Shown here one piece after another: positions 8,598 through 17,531 of a stretch of DNA of 64,000 bases. This DNA comes from Gracilimonas mengyeensis (GTDB taxonomy: Bacteria > Bacteroidota > Rhodothermia > Balneolales > Balneolaceae), in assembly GCF_900182705.1 (NCBI RefSeq), contig NZ_FXTP01000003.1:186001-250000 (forward strand), read 5' to 3'. Position 1 is the stretch's first letter. Each line of letters begins with the position of its first letter. The position numbers were made by a program, and so were the translations under genes. The notes beneath the pieces were generated by a model. It ran no database searches, was not told the DNA's origin, and worked only from the letters and a program-made list of their open reading frames with translations.

Positions 8598-9397
8598 TCT
8601 GCCTCGCCCTGTTTTAAAGTGAACTGAAACCAAACTTCGGTTGCTTTGTCAAGCCCATTTTCCTGCCTTCTGTCTTGGGGTGGTGGCATTTGTTTGTTGC
8701 CGCCGCCGGGGAAACCTCCCGGAGGACCTCCGGGAGGCGTCCTTCCATCACCCGGTCCCGAGGGCCTCCTAAACGCCCCGGTTTCTAAGCCAATAGTGAT
8801 GGGTTCATCAGCAGCTTCCTCCTTAAATGGTTGAGCAGCTAACTGCTCAAACGGTATAATGGCGGCATAGATTAAATTCCTGGTAGTTGGGTTTTCCCAT
8901 ACTCTTGCATTCACAATCCCATCAGCTAAGTGGTAATATTCTTCGTTCTCCGGGATTTTGGGAAAGTTGATCAGCTTTAAAAACGTTTTCTCCTCTACGA
9001 GATCTTCTAGTCCTTCCTTAGAATGGCCGGCCCCAGTCCTCCTTTCCATATTTTTCGCCAATGGATATTGTATACCCAGGCTTTTCATCTGTTTTCCCTC
9101 GAGATCAACCCATAAAGTGGAGCCGGCGACCAGCATTTTTTGCCCAATCGCAGCACTGTTAAACTCGATCGTCACGTACAAGTAATTAGAATCGTTAGAA
9201 ATAGAATAAAAGAGCTCTTGTTTATCTGAATAGTAGAGGCTATCCGGCTCTCTGTTATATTGGCCCGACAGATCAACCTTCGAAGATTGCCAGCTGCTTT
9301 GGGCTTCAATGATAGCTTTGCTATTTCTACATCCTGTAACTGCCATAAGGCAGAGTATTATGAATATGGAATATTGAAAAAAAGATCTAAACAACAT
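8594..9397 (-). CDS. Lipoprotein of unknown function with Gly/Pro-rich tail
   Basis: 267 residues. The signal has a lipobox ending at C23 (LMAVTGC). Residues 30-200 look like a beta-rich domain in which YYSDKQELFYSISNDSNYLYVTIEF recalls carbohydrate-binding-like strands, though I do not recognise the family. Residues about 210-245 are very rich in Gly and Pro (PPGGPPGGFPGGG), and the last stretch returns to an ordered TEVWFQFTLKQG. First gene of the six-gene leftward operon; its stop overlaps the DUF4270 start by 4 bases. Placement at the cell surface is likely; function unknown. Confidence 0.75.
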   Translation of the reverse strand: MLFRSFFQYSIFIILCLMAVTGCRNSKAIIEAQSSWQSSKVDLSGQYNREPDSLYYSDKQELFYSISNDSNYLYVTIEFNSAAIGQKMLVAGSTLWVDLEGKQMKSLGIQYPLAKNMERRTGAGHSKEGLEDLVEEKTFLKLINFPKIPENEEYYHLADGIVNARVWENPTTRNLIYAAIIPFEQLAAQPFKEEAADEPITIGLETGAFRRPSGPGDGRTPPGGPPGGFPGGGNKQMPPPQDRRQENGLDKATEVWFQFTLKQGEAE

Positions 9398-9736
9398 GTG
9401 ATATGGATTGATGGATATATTTGGTTACTATTTTTGCACCGTAGCGTTAGATCCATATGCTATGCTGAAGACAAACTATTAAAGACTTTTCCGGCATGAA
9501 ATGACATCGGGATAAGCTTCTCTTTGAAATTATTCTGTAATGATATTGCCGCCATTTTGGTCTCTTTTACTCTTGTAGTACTCAATGAACGCTTCAAAGA
9601 TCAGCAGCTGTAACCAGAATTAAAACATTATTAGATAAACCGTGGAATTGAATAGACGAATGTGCAAATTTTATCTACGTTGGATATAATTTCATTACTC
9701 ATGATTCATTTTTCTTAGTTAAGCTTGTTAAGCTGA
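9398..9736. other. Intergenic region with a possible gene remnant
   Basis: About 340 bases between the upstream end of the Kelch/DUF4270 operon and the end of the efflux operon. It must hold the promoter of the operon starting at 9397; no clear TAnnTTTG box was found. On the minus strand at about 9537-9622 a 28-codon stretch (LQLLIFEAFIEYYKSKRDQN and a few more, then stop) looks protein-like but is closed upstream by a stop. Confidence 0.45.
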
Positions 9737-11080
9737 TCACTCATCATCGATGATACCGCCAGTAAGTCTCATAAGAGTATGATAGCTTTCTATAACGTTA
9801 TAAATAGCTCGATTATAGTTGACATCAGCATTCGAATAGACCTGTTGAACATCCCGATAGATAAACGAATTGATCGAACCACTTTCGAATTTCTTTTTTG
9901 AAATTTTGAGATTGAGTTCGGCTGCTTCCAGATTTTCGTGGGCAAGTTCAAGTTGCTCTTTCCGCAGTTGGTACAGCTCATGTTCCTGGAACAGTTGATT
10001 TTTCAGCGAGGCTTCCATCTCACTAGTTTCAACTTCGCTGATCTGTTTTTCGATTTGCGCAGCTTCCAAAACGCGTTTTCGTTGCCCCCCATTGAACAAT
10101 GTATAGGATACGGTCAGCGAGGCACTATGGCTAAGGCCTGAGCCTGTCTGCGAGCTAAATCCAGAAGTACCAATATCATAACCCGAGCCACTATATCCAC
10201 CGCTGGCACCAATACTTACGGTTGGATAGTAGTTACTCCTGGCCAATTTAGTTTGCTGGCGGGCTAGTTCAAGGTTAATGTACTGGTTCCGTAGATTATT
10301 GTTGTTCTGAAGCATACGATCTGCCAGAGTTTTCCGATTAAAACTGGTGGTATCAGCCTGGAATTCGCTGATAAGCTGGTAATTTTTTTCTAATGGCGCA
10401 GCCATCAGATAATTGAGCTCTCGCATAGCGTTATGATAGGAAGTTTTAGCTGAGAGGTAGTTGGACTTATCTTCAAGATAGGCATTTTGAGCCTGTAACA
10501 GATCATAGGTTACAGAGCTTCCGATTTCTTTGCGCCTCTTGGCCAGATCATACCGGTCTTCAGATAACTGCATCAAATCGTTAGCAAGTTCCATGTTCTG
10601 TAGTTGAAGTAAAATGTTATAGTAAGATAAGATGATATCTATAACAGCGTTTTCTACATTAATAGCCATATTACCTTCTGAAAGTTTTTGGTACTGTTCC
10701 AGCATTTCTTTTTCAATTCGAGCCCCAAAACCTCTAAAGATCGTCCAATCAAGATTGACGGTTCCGCTATAATTGGTTCCGCTTATATCGTTTTGGTCCT
10801 GGTAGCCCCCAGAACCGGAGAGAGAAATGGTTGGCAAGGCTCCTGTTTCACCCCAGTGGTTTTCAATACGGCTGATTTCCACATTTTTTCGTTGTATAGT
10901 AATACCGTAATTGTTTTTAAGCGCCATACTAATAGCTTGGTCTACTGATAGAGAATCGACACTACTGGTTCCCACATTCAGTTTGTCTTGACCCTTTACA
11001 GTTGAAACGAAGAGACTTATGAGGAATATACTTGTGATTGTAAACGGTAAAAGGGATTGTATGTTTTGACGAATGTTCAT
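9737..11080 (-). CDS. TolC-like outer membrane efflux protein
   Basis: 447 residues with a signal peptide (about 1-30) and two OEP repeats. The first runs about 45-245 and the second about 260-440; both are long amphipathic helices with internal strands such as GYQDQNDISGT and YSGSGYDIGTSG. This matches trimeric TolC-type channels. Third gene of the MFP-RND-OMP operon, 12 bases below the RND pump gene. It would form the outer-membrane exit of the pump. Confidence 0.94.
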   Translation of the reverse strand: MNIRQNIQSLLPFTITSIFLISLFVSTVKGQDKLNVGTSSVDSLSVDQAISMALKNNYGITIQRKNVEISRIENHWGETGALPTISLSGSGGYQDQNDISGTNYSGTVNLDWTIFRGFGARIEKEMLEQYQKLSEGNMAINVENAVIDIILSYYNILLQLQNMELANDLMQLSEDRYDLAKRRKEIGSSVTYDLLQAQNAYLEDKSNYLSAKTSYHNAMRELNYLMAAPLEKNYQLISEFQADTTSFNRKTLADRMLQNNNNLRNQYINLELARQQTKLARSNYYPTVSIGASGGYSGSGYDIGTSGFSSQTGSGLSHSASLTVSYTLFNGGQRKRVLEAAQIEKQISEVETSEMEASLKNQLFQEHELYQLRKEQLELAHENLEAAELNLKISKKKFESGSINSFIYRDVQQVYSNADVNYNRAIYNVIESYHTLMRLTGGIIDDE

Positions 11081-11092
11081 AATTAATAGAAG

Positions 11093-14000
11093 TTATACGT
11101 CCGTTTGTTGTTCAATTTTGTAGTTGATGACGGCTGGTTCTATCGATTCGGCCGTAGCTTCAGTATTACCCTTCATTTTCTGAATAAACAGTCGGACTCG
11201 GTTAATTAACAGTATAACATGAGGCAATAACATCAGAATGAAGAAGGTGCCGAAAAAGATACCATATGCAAGTGCAATAGCCATTGGCACCAACATCTTA
11301 GCGTCGCCGCTGCTTTCAAGGATGAGCGGTGACAATCCAATAGTAGTTGTTACAGTAGTAAGCAAGAGGGGGCGAAACCGGTTTCGGGCAGCATCAAAAA
11401 TGGCCTCCATTAGGGGTTGGCCTTCTTGCAGGTTTTGATTGTATTTCGCCAAATAGATAATAGCATCATTAATTATGGTACCCGACAGGGCTATTAGCCC
11501 CCAGAGGCTCATTAATGATAAAGGTTCCTGATGAATGCCATGCCCCCAAACGGCACCAATCGCACCAAATGGAATCATAATCAAAATGATGATGCCCTGC
11601 ATAGCCGACCGGAAATAGAGCATAATGATAAGTACAATCACCAGAAAGGCCACCCCGAAATAGAAAGCCATATGGGAGACCTCCTCACCGGACTCTCTGG
11701 ACTGCCCCTGGTGCATATAGGTAACATCAGGATAATTTTCCATGATGTCGGGCATAATTTGCTTATCAATATAATCGAGAATGGGAGGTACCGCATCTTC
11801 TGAATTTCTCAGATAGGCTTCAACCCGTATTTCTCGTCGGCCGTTGTAGTGGTTAATACGATTCAGACTTCGGCCTTTTTCGAGATTGGCTACCTCATTC
11901 AGAGGAAACGAACCCTGTTCGCTCTTTACCTGCATTGTCTCCAACTGACCCAAAGTTTTACGGTTACTTTCGGGGTAGCGTACATACACCCAGAGTTCAT
12001 CCCGTCCATCCTGGATGCGTTGAGCCAGTGCGCCAAAGTAGGCTGAACGGACCTGTTGCATCAGACTGTTGTAATTGAAACCCAGGTTGTAGGCTTGTGG
12101 TTTCAGGGAAATGCGGATCTCTTGGCTGCCCAGCTGGCTATTATCAAGCACATTATAGAGTGCGGACATCTTACGAAGTTCCCGTTTTAAATCGGAACTG
12201 GCACTCTCGAGCTGTTTTGCATCGCGCCCAAAGAGGCTGATTTCTACAGGTGCACCGAATTGATTGGAGGCACCAACTCCAAATTTGTATGCTTCCGGTA
12301 TTTCGCCTACGATCTCGGAGATTCTGTTTTTGATATCACCGTCTCGTACCGAAGTTTCGCTCATATCATCATTTAAAAAAACGCGAATATTTCCTGCATG
12401 TGTACCCGATTCGGTCCCTGTAAAGGCAGAGCCAACAGTAACCTGGGTAAGATCTACATAGGATATGGTATCCTGAGGATTAGATTCCATGAATTTCTGA
12501 TTAGCCTCCCAGACCGCCCGTTCAACCTCAAATAGTTTTTCTTGGGTAATCTCTTCATTAACTCCGGGTTTGAGTGCAAGATCAATGGTAAACGAGTCTG
12601 ATGGCGGCGAAGGAAAAAACGTCATTGGAATGTAGCCACCCCAGATCAATCCCCCGGTTATCATAAATACCGACAGTGTTATGGCTAAAGTTATACTTTT
12701 CAGGTTCAAACTGCGTTTGAGCAGTGGCAAATAAAGTTGTTCTCTTACCCAGGTGATATACTTTTCACATTTATCTCGAAAACGGCCATAGAGCGATTTT
12801 TTCTTAATGTCTTGCAAGGCATTGCCTGAAATCAAGTGGCCCGGTAATACAAACATTCCCTCTACCAGAGAAAAACCCAGTGCCGCTACCACTACTATAG
12901 CCATTTCCTTCATCATCTCCATAGTACCTGTAATAAATATCAGTGGGATAAATGCAATAATGGTCGTAGATATAGAGGTGAATACAGCAGGAAGAATTTC
13001 CATGGTACCGTCCACGGCAGCCCGTTCCGGTGATTTACCTCTTTCGTAGTGAGTAAAGATGTTTTCACCAATCACAATACCGTCATCCACCAGAATGCCG
13101 ATTATCAGAATCATGCCAAACAACGAAATCATATTGATGGTAATACCTGCCAAATATCCGACAATAAACATGCCCAGAAAAGACGCTGGTATGCCCCAGG
13201 CTACCCAAAGCGACAAGCGATAATTCAGAAGTAAAGACAGTGAAATGAATACCAGAAGGATACCCATCAGGCCATTGCTGGCCAGGATGGAGAGCTGATT
13301 GTTAATGACCTGCAGGAAATCCTGCATTACCGTTAACTCGTAATCATCATGATTGGTATTAAACTCCTCTATATAATCATTCACATAATTTGAAATTTCC
13401 TCCAAATCCTCATTTGCCAGCTTCTGAATCTGGATCGTCACATTACGTTCGCCTTCCACATAGCTTACGTTGGGAGATTCCTCGAACTGTCGGTTTACCG
13501 TTGCCACATCCCCCAGGCGTATCAGGCGACCATCAGGATGGGTAATCACCACAATATTGGCAATTTTCGAGGCATCTACAGATCGATTGCGGGAAACTAC
13601 CAGCAATTCCTCCCGGGGATTACGAATGGTGCCCCCGTGGATATCAATATTATTATTGGCAATGGCGCTTTGAATCTGCTCAAAAGTCAAACCATAGCGC
13701 TCAAGTTGGGTCTCATCAATTTCAATTGCCATCTCAATGGTATTCGGAAATCCCGTTACAGAAATTTGAGAGATGAATCCTGAAGCAAGTAAATCTTCTT
13801 CTATGCGATTGGTCTGATTATGAAGTGCCATCAGGTCATCATTGTTGGAAGTCAAAGAAAGAAACATTGCCAAATCAGTTCGCCGGTTCTTAGATACAAT
13901 AGGCTGTTCGGCATTGGTAGGCATATTAGAGATACCATCAACAGAATTCTTTACATCCGTGTAAAGCTCGTCAATATCGTAATTCGACTGCCCCTCGATG

Positions 14001-14281
14001 GTGATTGTAGCGCTGTTTTCAAGTGATTGAGACTCAAATTCTTTGATTCCCGGAATGCCGCGGATCTCTTCTTCGATAACGGTTGTTACGCCCTCTTCCA
14101 TCTGCTCCGGGGTAGCTCCGGGATAACTGACAGTTACAGTAATCGTACGGGATTCAACGATGGGGAAGGTTGCTTTGTTCAAGGAAGAGTAAGAGATAAC
14201 ACCCAAAAGAATCAGGGTAATGATCACCAATTTCCCGTAAAACGGATATTTAACAAAAGTGGATACGATGCGTTTTAACAT
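11093..14281 (-). CDS. RND-family efflux pump (AcrB/HAE1-like)
   Basis: 1062 residues, the normal length. It begins with a cytoplasmic helix and TM1 (about 17-35), then a large periplasmic porter half, TM2-6 (about 335-480), TM7 near 525-545, a second porter half and TM8-12. The proton-relay aspartates of TM4 are present as D399-D400 in GILVDDGIVIGEN, so it should be an active proton-driven antiporter. Sequence style is closer to the broad AcrB/MdtB group than to heavy-metal CusA pumps. Substrates are not predictable. It lies between MFP and TolC genes in one operon. Confidence 0.95.
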   Translation of the reverse strand: MLKRIVSTFVKYPFYGKLVIITLILLGVISYSSLNKATFPIVESRTITVTVSYPGATPEQMEEGVTTVIEEEIRGIPGIKEFESQSLENSATITIEGQSNYDIDELYTDVKNSVDGISNMPTNAEQPIVSKNRRTDLAMFLSLTSNNDDLMALHNQTNRIEEDLLASGFISQISVTGFPNTIEMAIEIDETQLERYGLTFEQIQSAIANNNIDIHGGTIRNPREELLVVSRNRSVDASKIANIVVITHPDGRLIRLGDVATVNRQFEESPNVSYVEGERNVTIQIQKLANEDLEEISNYVNDYIEEFNTNHDDYELTVMQDFLQVINNQLSILASNGLMGILLVFISLSLLLNYRLSLWVAWGIPASFLGMFIVGYLAGITINMISLFGMILIIGILVDDGIVIGENIFTHYERGKSPERAAVDGTMEILPAVFTSISTTIIAFIPLIFITGTMEMMKEMAIVVVAALGFSLVEGMFVLPGHLISGNALQDIKKKSLYGRFRDKCEKYITWVREQLYLPLLKRSLNLKSITLAITLSVFMITGGLIWGGYIPMTFFPSPPSDSFTIDLALKPGVNEEITQEKLFEVERAVWEANQKFMESNPQDTISYVDLTQVTVGSAFTGTESGTHAGNIRVFLNDDMSETSVRDGDIKNRISEIVGEIPEAYKFGVGASNQFGAPVEISLFGRDAKQLESASSDLKRELRKMSALYNVLDNSQLGSQEIRISLKPQAYNLGFNYNSLMQQVRSAYFGALAQRIQDGRDELWVYVRYPESNRKTLGQLETMQVKSEQGSFPLNEVANLEKGRSLNRINHYNGRREIRVEAYLRNSEDAVPPILDYIDKQIMPDIMENYPDVTYMHQGQSRESGEEVSHMAFYFGVAFLVIVLIIMLYFRSAMQGIIILIMIPFGAIGAVWGHGIHQEPLSLMSLWGLIALSGTIINDAIIYLAKYNQNLQEGQPLMEAIFDAARNRFRPLLLTTVTTTIGLSPLILESSGDAKMLVPMAIALAYGIFFGTFFILMLLPHVILLINRVRLFIQKMKGNTEATAESIEPAVINYKIEQQTDV

Positions 14282-14347
14282 ATGTATTTTTGCATATTAA
14301 TTTTTTGAAGCGGCATAATAGCTGAGCTAACTACACAGTACGACTGG

Positions 14348-15460
14348 TTATCTTGTCTCTACCTCCTGATTCTCTCTTACATCCATCAGGGATTCAGTTA
14401 CTACTTGTGTCCCCTCAGGCAAACCATTGATGATTACATGATCATCCATTTTTAGCACAACATGTACATCATATAGGTTTAGCTGCCCATTGGTGACAAC
14501 ATAAACCTGATTATTATCAAGTAGTGCCTCGCGGGGTAGTTTATAACCTTCGATAAAATTTGAACGAGTAAAACGTGCCTCTACATACTCACCAGCCCGA
14601 ATTTCTGGGATTTGTTGATAAATATTGACAAACACGCTTACCGATTGAGTGCTGAGATCAATAAAATCAGCAATACGATTAATTTTCCCGATGAGGCGGT
14701 CTCCGTTTTCCCGGATCAACTCCACCGCCATACCTTCAACAAGCCATTCAGCATCTACAGGCATGACAGAAATTGTGGCTTCCAGATGATCCGTTCGTAT
14801 GATGGTAGCTAATTCAGTATTCACCCCCGCTACTGCTCCTACATGTTTATTCACCGTTTTATAGGTACCATCGAAAGGAGCCTCAATGATATATTTCTTG
14901 TAATTTATTTCCTGTTGTTCAATAGCATAGTATTCGGAGAGAATATTCCGCGAGGCTAGGAAAACACGTTCCTGCTCACTGTCGAATTCAGGAAGCGGTG
15001 GCAGCTCCTCATTGATATCTATGTTGTTGAAAAATGTCTTCCACTTGTCGTACTGTTTGGGGTAGTCAATGCTGATGTCAGCCAATTCTTCTGCCAGCAG
15101 TTGCAAATAGCTGCTTCGCGCCGATCGCAACGTGGCATGCGCATCTTCCGAATAAATACGAATAAGCTGATCTCTCTTTTTAAATGATTGCCCCTCTTTT
15201 AAAGGAACATCTCCGCTAAGAATACGGCCTGTCACCTCTGATGAAAGTGCCACCTCTTCATAAGAGGAAACCCGTCCCTTATATTCAGCCACCGCATCAA
15301 GCGTATCATAGAATACTTCCTGTACTTTTACATGCAGAACATCCCGTTGTTGCTCATCAATCACAGGTTCTTCCTGAAAACTGATCATTCCATAGGCTAA
15401 AAGTGCTGCAGTTGCCATTAGTGTTGCGGCCAACAGATATGGGAAAAATTTGCTTTTCAT
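14348..15460 (-). CDS. RND efflux periplasmic adaptor (membrane fusion protein)
   Basis: 370 residues with one N-terminal membrane segment (about 7-26). The adaptor order is visible: beta-barrel/lipoyl half (SSEVTGRILSG about 73-83), a helical hairpin of about 90 residues, the second lipoyl half (IIEAPFDGTYK about 190-200) and the membrane-proximal domain to the C terminus. First gene of the efflux operon, 66 bases above the pump gene and about 275 bases from the divergent kinase gene. The helical hairpin is short, as expected for partners of TolC in Bacteroidota. Confidence 0.93.
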   Translation of the reverse strand: MKSKFFPYLLAATLMATAALLAYGMISFQEEPVIDEQQRDVLHVKVQEVFYDTLDAVAEYKGRVSSYEEVALSSEVTGRILSGDVPLKEGQSFKKRDQLIRIYSEDAHATLRSARSSYLQLLAEELADISIDYPKQYDKWKTFFNNIDINEELPPLPEFDSEQERVFLASRNILSEYYAIEQQEINYKKYIIEAPFDGTYKTVNKHVGAVAGVNTELATIIRTDHLEATISVMPVDAEWLVEGMAVELIRENGDRLIGKINRIADFIDLSTQSVSVFVNIYQQIPEIRAGEYVEARFTRSNFIEGYKLPREALLDNNQVYVVTNGQLNLYDVHVVLKMDDHVIINGLPEGTQVVTESLMDVRENQEVETR

Positions 15461-15533
15461 ATTTATTCAAGTATTACAGTTGAAAAAGATTTCCCCCATA
15501 TATAACCTGAATTACTAAGGATCAGCGAATAAA

Positions 15534-15658
15534 TTGAACGAAATGGCGGTTTGAGTAAACGAATAACCTGACAAACCATAAAAAATGGAATAAGCCGGTT
15601 TTATCAGTTTATTGAACGATTGGTGTTACTCGTTAACCAGAAATGAACATTGGTTCAT
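15534..15658. promoter_or_regulatory. Candidate LytTR operator cluster in divergent promoter region
   Basis: Three related boxes lie between the efflux operon and the LytS/LytTR pair: TTGAACGAAATGG at 15534, TTGAACGATTGGT at 15612, and the perfect inverted repeat ATGAAC-ATTG-GTTCAT at 15643-15658. LytTR proteins bind paired short repeats. The spacing and position make these good candidates for sites of the neighbouring regulator; no binding consensus is known for it. Confidence 0.4.
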
Positions 15659-15661
15659 CCC

Positions 15662-15694
15662 TTTTTGTATTTGTAAATGAGGTAGGTACGTTTT
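15662..15694 (+). promoter_or_regulatory. Probable promoter of the LytS/LytTR pair
   Basis: TTTTTG at 15662-15667 and TACGTTTT at 15687-15694, 19 bases apart, fit the Bacteroidota TTG/TAnnTTTG promoter with one mismatch in the -7 box. The start codon follows about 43 bases later. Confidence 0.4.
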
Positions 15695-15736
15695 AGATAC
15701 ATATTGTATTATCTATGAAAACTTAATCCAACATCA

Positions 15737-16765
15737 ATGCTTGTATCTTTAAAACGAAAGACTCTTTTTCAGCTGCTTTTTTGGATTTTTATTGCCAGTA
15801 TTAATTACATGTTCGCCTTTAATATTATGTCGCCAAAGAGTGCACTGCTGGCCTGCAGTGTAAATACGCTCTTTCAGATGTTGGCCTTTTATTTAAATAC
15901 GTTTTGGGTATTTCCAAAATTTTTTAACAGGCCTAATTACATACATTATTTTTTAGTCAGCTTATTCACAATTCTTCTTATAGCAACAATGCAAACAGGA
16001 ATAGAGCTCACTTGGCTACAGCCACTGATTGAGGCGAAAATCCCTAATATTCAAATACCTCGTTTTTTCATAGCACTTCGTATTTTTGTGTGGCTATCAT
16101 TAATGTACGTTATCAGCTTGGTTTTTTTGACACAAGAGAAACTAAACCAGGAAATGAGTTTTAAAAATGAACTAGTGGAAGAGAAGCTCGAGGCTGAATT
16201 GGAACTGCTCAAAAACCAAATACAACCGCATTTTATCTTTAATGCACTTAATAATATCTATTCGCTGGCCTATCGCAAATCAGATGAAACTCCCGACAGC
16301 ATTCTCAAACTTTCAGAAATGCTCCGTTACGTACTGGAAGATTGCGCAAAGGACAATGTACTGCTACAGCAGGAGATCGATTATATCAAAAACTATATCA
16401 GCTTTAAAAAGATGAAAACCCCCTACAAAGAGCATATCAGCTTTGACTATTCTGAGGCCGATCCAGCGGTTCAACTGGCCCCAATGCTTTTTATCCCATT
16501 TATCGAAAATAGTTTCAAATACAGCCGCATCGAAGAGTTCCCGAATGCTTATATAGATATCTCACTTCGCACTTCGCTAAAGAAGATATACTTTCATTTA
16601 CAGAATTCAATTCCACCAGGTTCCGGAGCAAAATCAGGATCGGGCACAGGAATTAAAAATGTACAAAAGCGGCTGGACATTCTTTATCCTGAAGATAATA
16701 AACTGGATATCACAGACGAAGAATATTGTTTTGATGTAAAGCTTGAATTGAATATAGGTGAGTAA
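15737..16765 (+). CDS. LytS/YehU-type sensor histidine kinase
   Basis: 342 residues. Four membrane segments in the first 135 residues (about 11-29, 36-58, 70-88 and 112-131) with almost no extracytoplasmic domain, so it probably senses through the membrane part. H165 lies in LKNQIQPHFIFNALNNI; the N box is around PMLFIPFIENSFKYS and the glycine motif is GSGTGIKNVQKRL. It is 2 bases from the LytTR regulator and divergent from the RND operon, which makes control of that pump the natural reading. It resembles the kinase at 4705-5904 but lacks its large loop. Confidence 0.93.
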   Translation: MLVSLKRKTLFQLLFWIFIASINYMFAFNIMSPKSALLACSVNTLFQMLAFYLNTFWVFPKFFNRPNYIHYFLVSLFTILLIATMQTGIELTWLQPLIEAKIPNIQIPRFFIALRIFVWLSLMYVISLVFLTQEKLNQEMSFKNELVEEKLEAELELLKNQIQPHFIFNALNNIYSLAYRKSDETPDSILKLSEMLRYVLEDCAKDNVLLQQEIDYIKNYISFKKMKTPYKEHISFDYSEADPAVQLAPMLFIPFIENSFKYSRIEEFPNAYIDISLRTSLKKIYFHLQNSIPPGSGAKSGSGTGIKNVQKRLDILYPEDNKLDITDEEYCFDVKLELNIGE

Positions 16766-16767
16766 AC

Positions 16768-17529
16768 ATGGAGCCCTCCCTGAAATGTGCCATTGTGGAT
16801 GATGAATATCTGGCCCGAGAGTATATTAAGGATTATATTCACAAATTATCCTTTGTTGAACTCAAAGGCGATTTCAACTCTCCACTTAAGGTAATGGACC
16901 TGCTAAAAAAAGGGGAGGTTGATCTGCTTTTTCTTGATATTGAGATGCCCGACCTTTCTGGACTCGATTTTTTGAAAACACTTGATCAACAGCCGTATAT
17001 TGTCATTACTACAGCCTATAGCGATTATGCCCTAGAAGGATATGAACTAAATATTTCTGACTACCTGCTGAAACCTTTTTCTTTTTCGCGTTTCCTAAAA
17101 GCGGTGAACAAGGTTTCAGAAGCCGTAGAAAAAGATCGAAAGCTCTCCTCACATACCGCAAGGCGCGCGGCCTCTAATGATGCAGATTCTCCGAGGGAAT
17201 CTGCACCGCCCGACATCTACGATGATTACCTGATCGTGAGAGCCGACCGCAAATACTACAAGATCAACTACGAGGATCTAATTTATATAGAGGGACAAAA
17301 AGCGTACGTAACCTTCCATACCGAAAACAAGAAGATAACGGCGCTGTTTTCCCTTAAAGAATTGGAAGAACAACTTCCCTCCGACCGTTTCGTACGTATT
17401 CACAAATCATATATTATTTCGGTCCGAAAGTTGTCTTCACTGGAAGGGAATATGGTGGAAATTGCTGATCAGTATTTACCTATTGGGCGTACCTATCGAT
17501 ATAAAATTGAAGAGTTATTTGGTTTGTAA
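16768..17529 (+). CDS. LytTR-family response regulator
   Basis: 253 residues. Receiver domain 1-125 with D11-D12, phospho-acceptor D57 in LLFLDIEMPD, and ISDYLLKPF. A linker of about 30 residues rich in Ser, Ala and Asp (about 130-150) precedes the LytTR domain (about 153-253; IYIEGQKAYVTFH, RIHKSYIISVRKL). It follows the kinase by 2 bases. Its stop lies only 2 bases from the convergent GH2 stop, with no room for a separate terminator. Probable target: the divergent efflux operon. Confidence 0.94.
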   Translation: MEPSLKCAIVDDEYLAREYIKDYIHKLSFVELKGDFNSPLKVMDLLKKGEVDLLFLDIEMPDLSGLDFLKTLDQQPYIVITTAYSDYALEGYELNISDYLLKPFSFSRFLKAVNKVSEAVEKDRKLSSHTARRAASNDADSPRESAPPDIYDDYLIVRADRKYYKINYEDLIYIEGQKAYVTFHTENKKITALFSLKELEEQLPSDRFVRIHKSYIISVRKLSSLEGNMVEIADQYLPIGRTYRYKIEELFGL

Positions 17530-17531
17530 TT

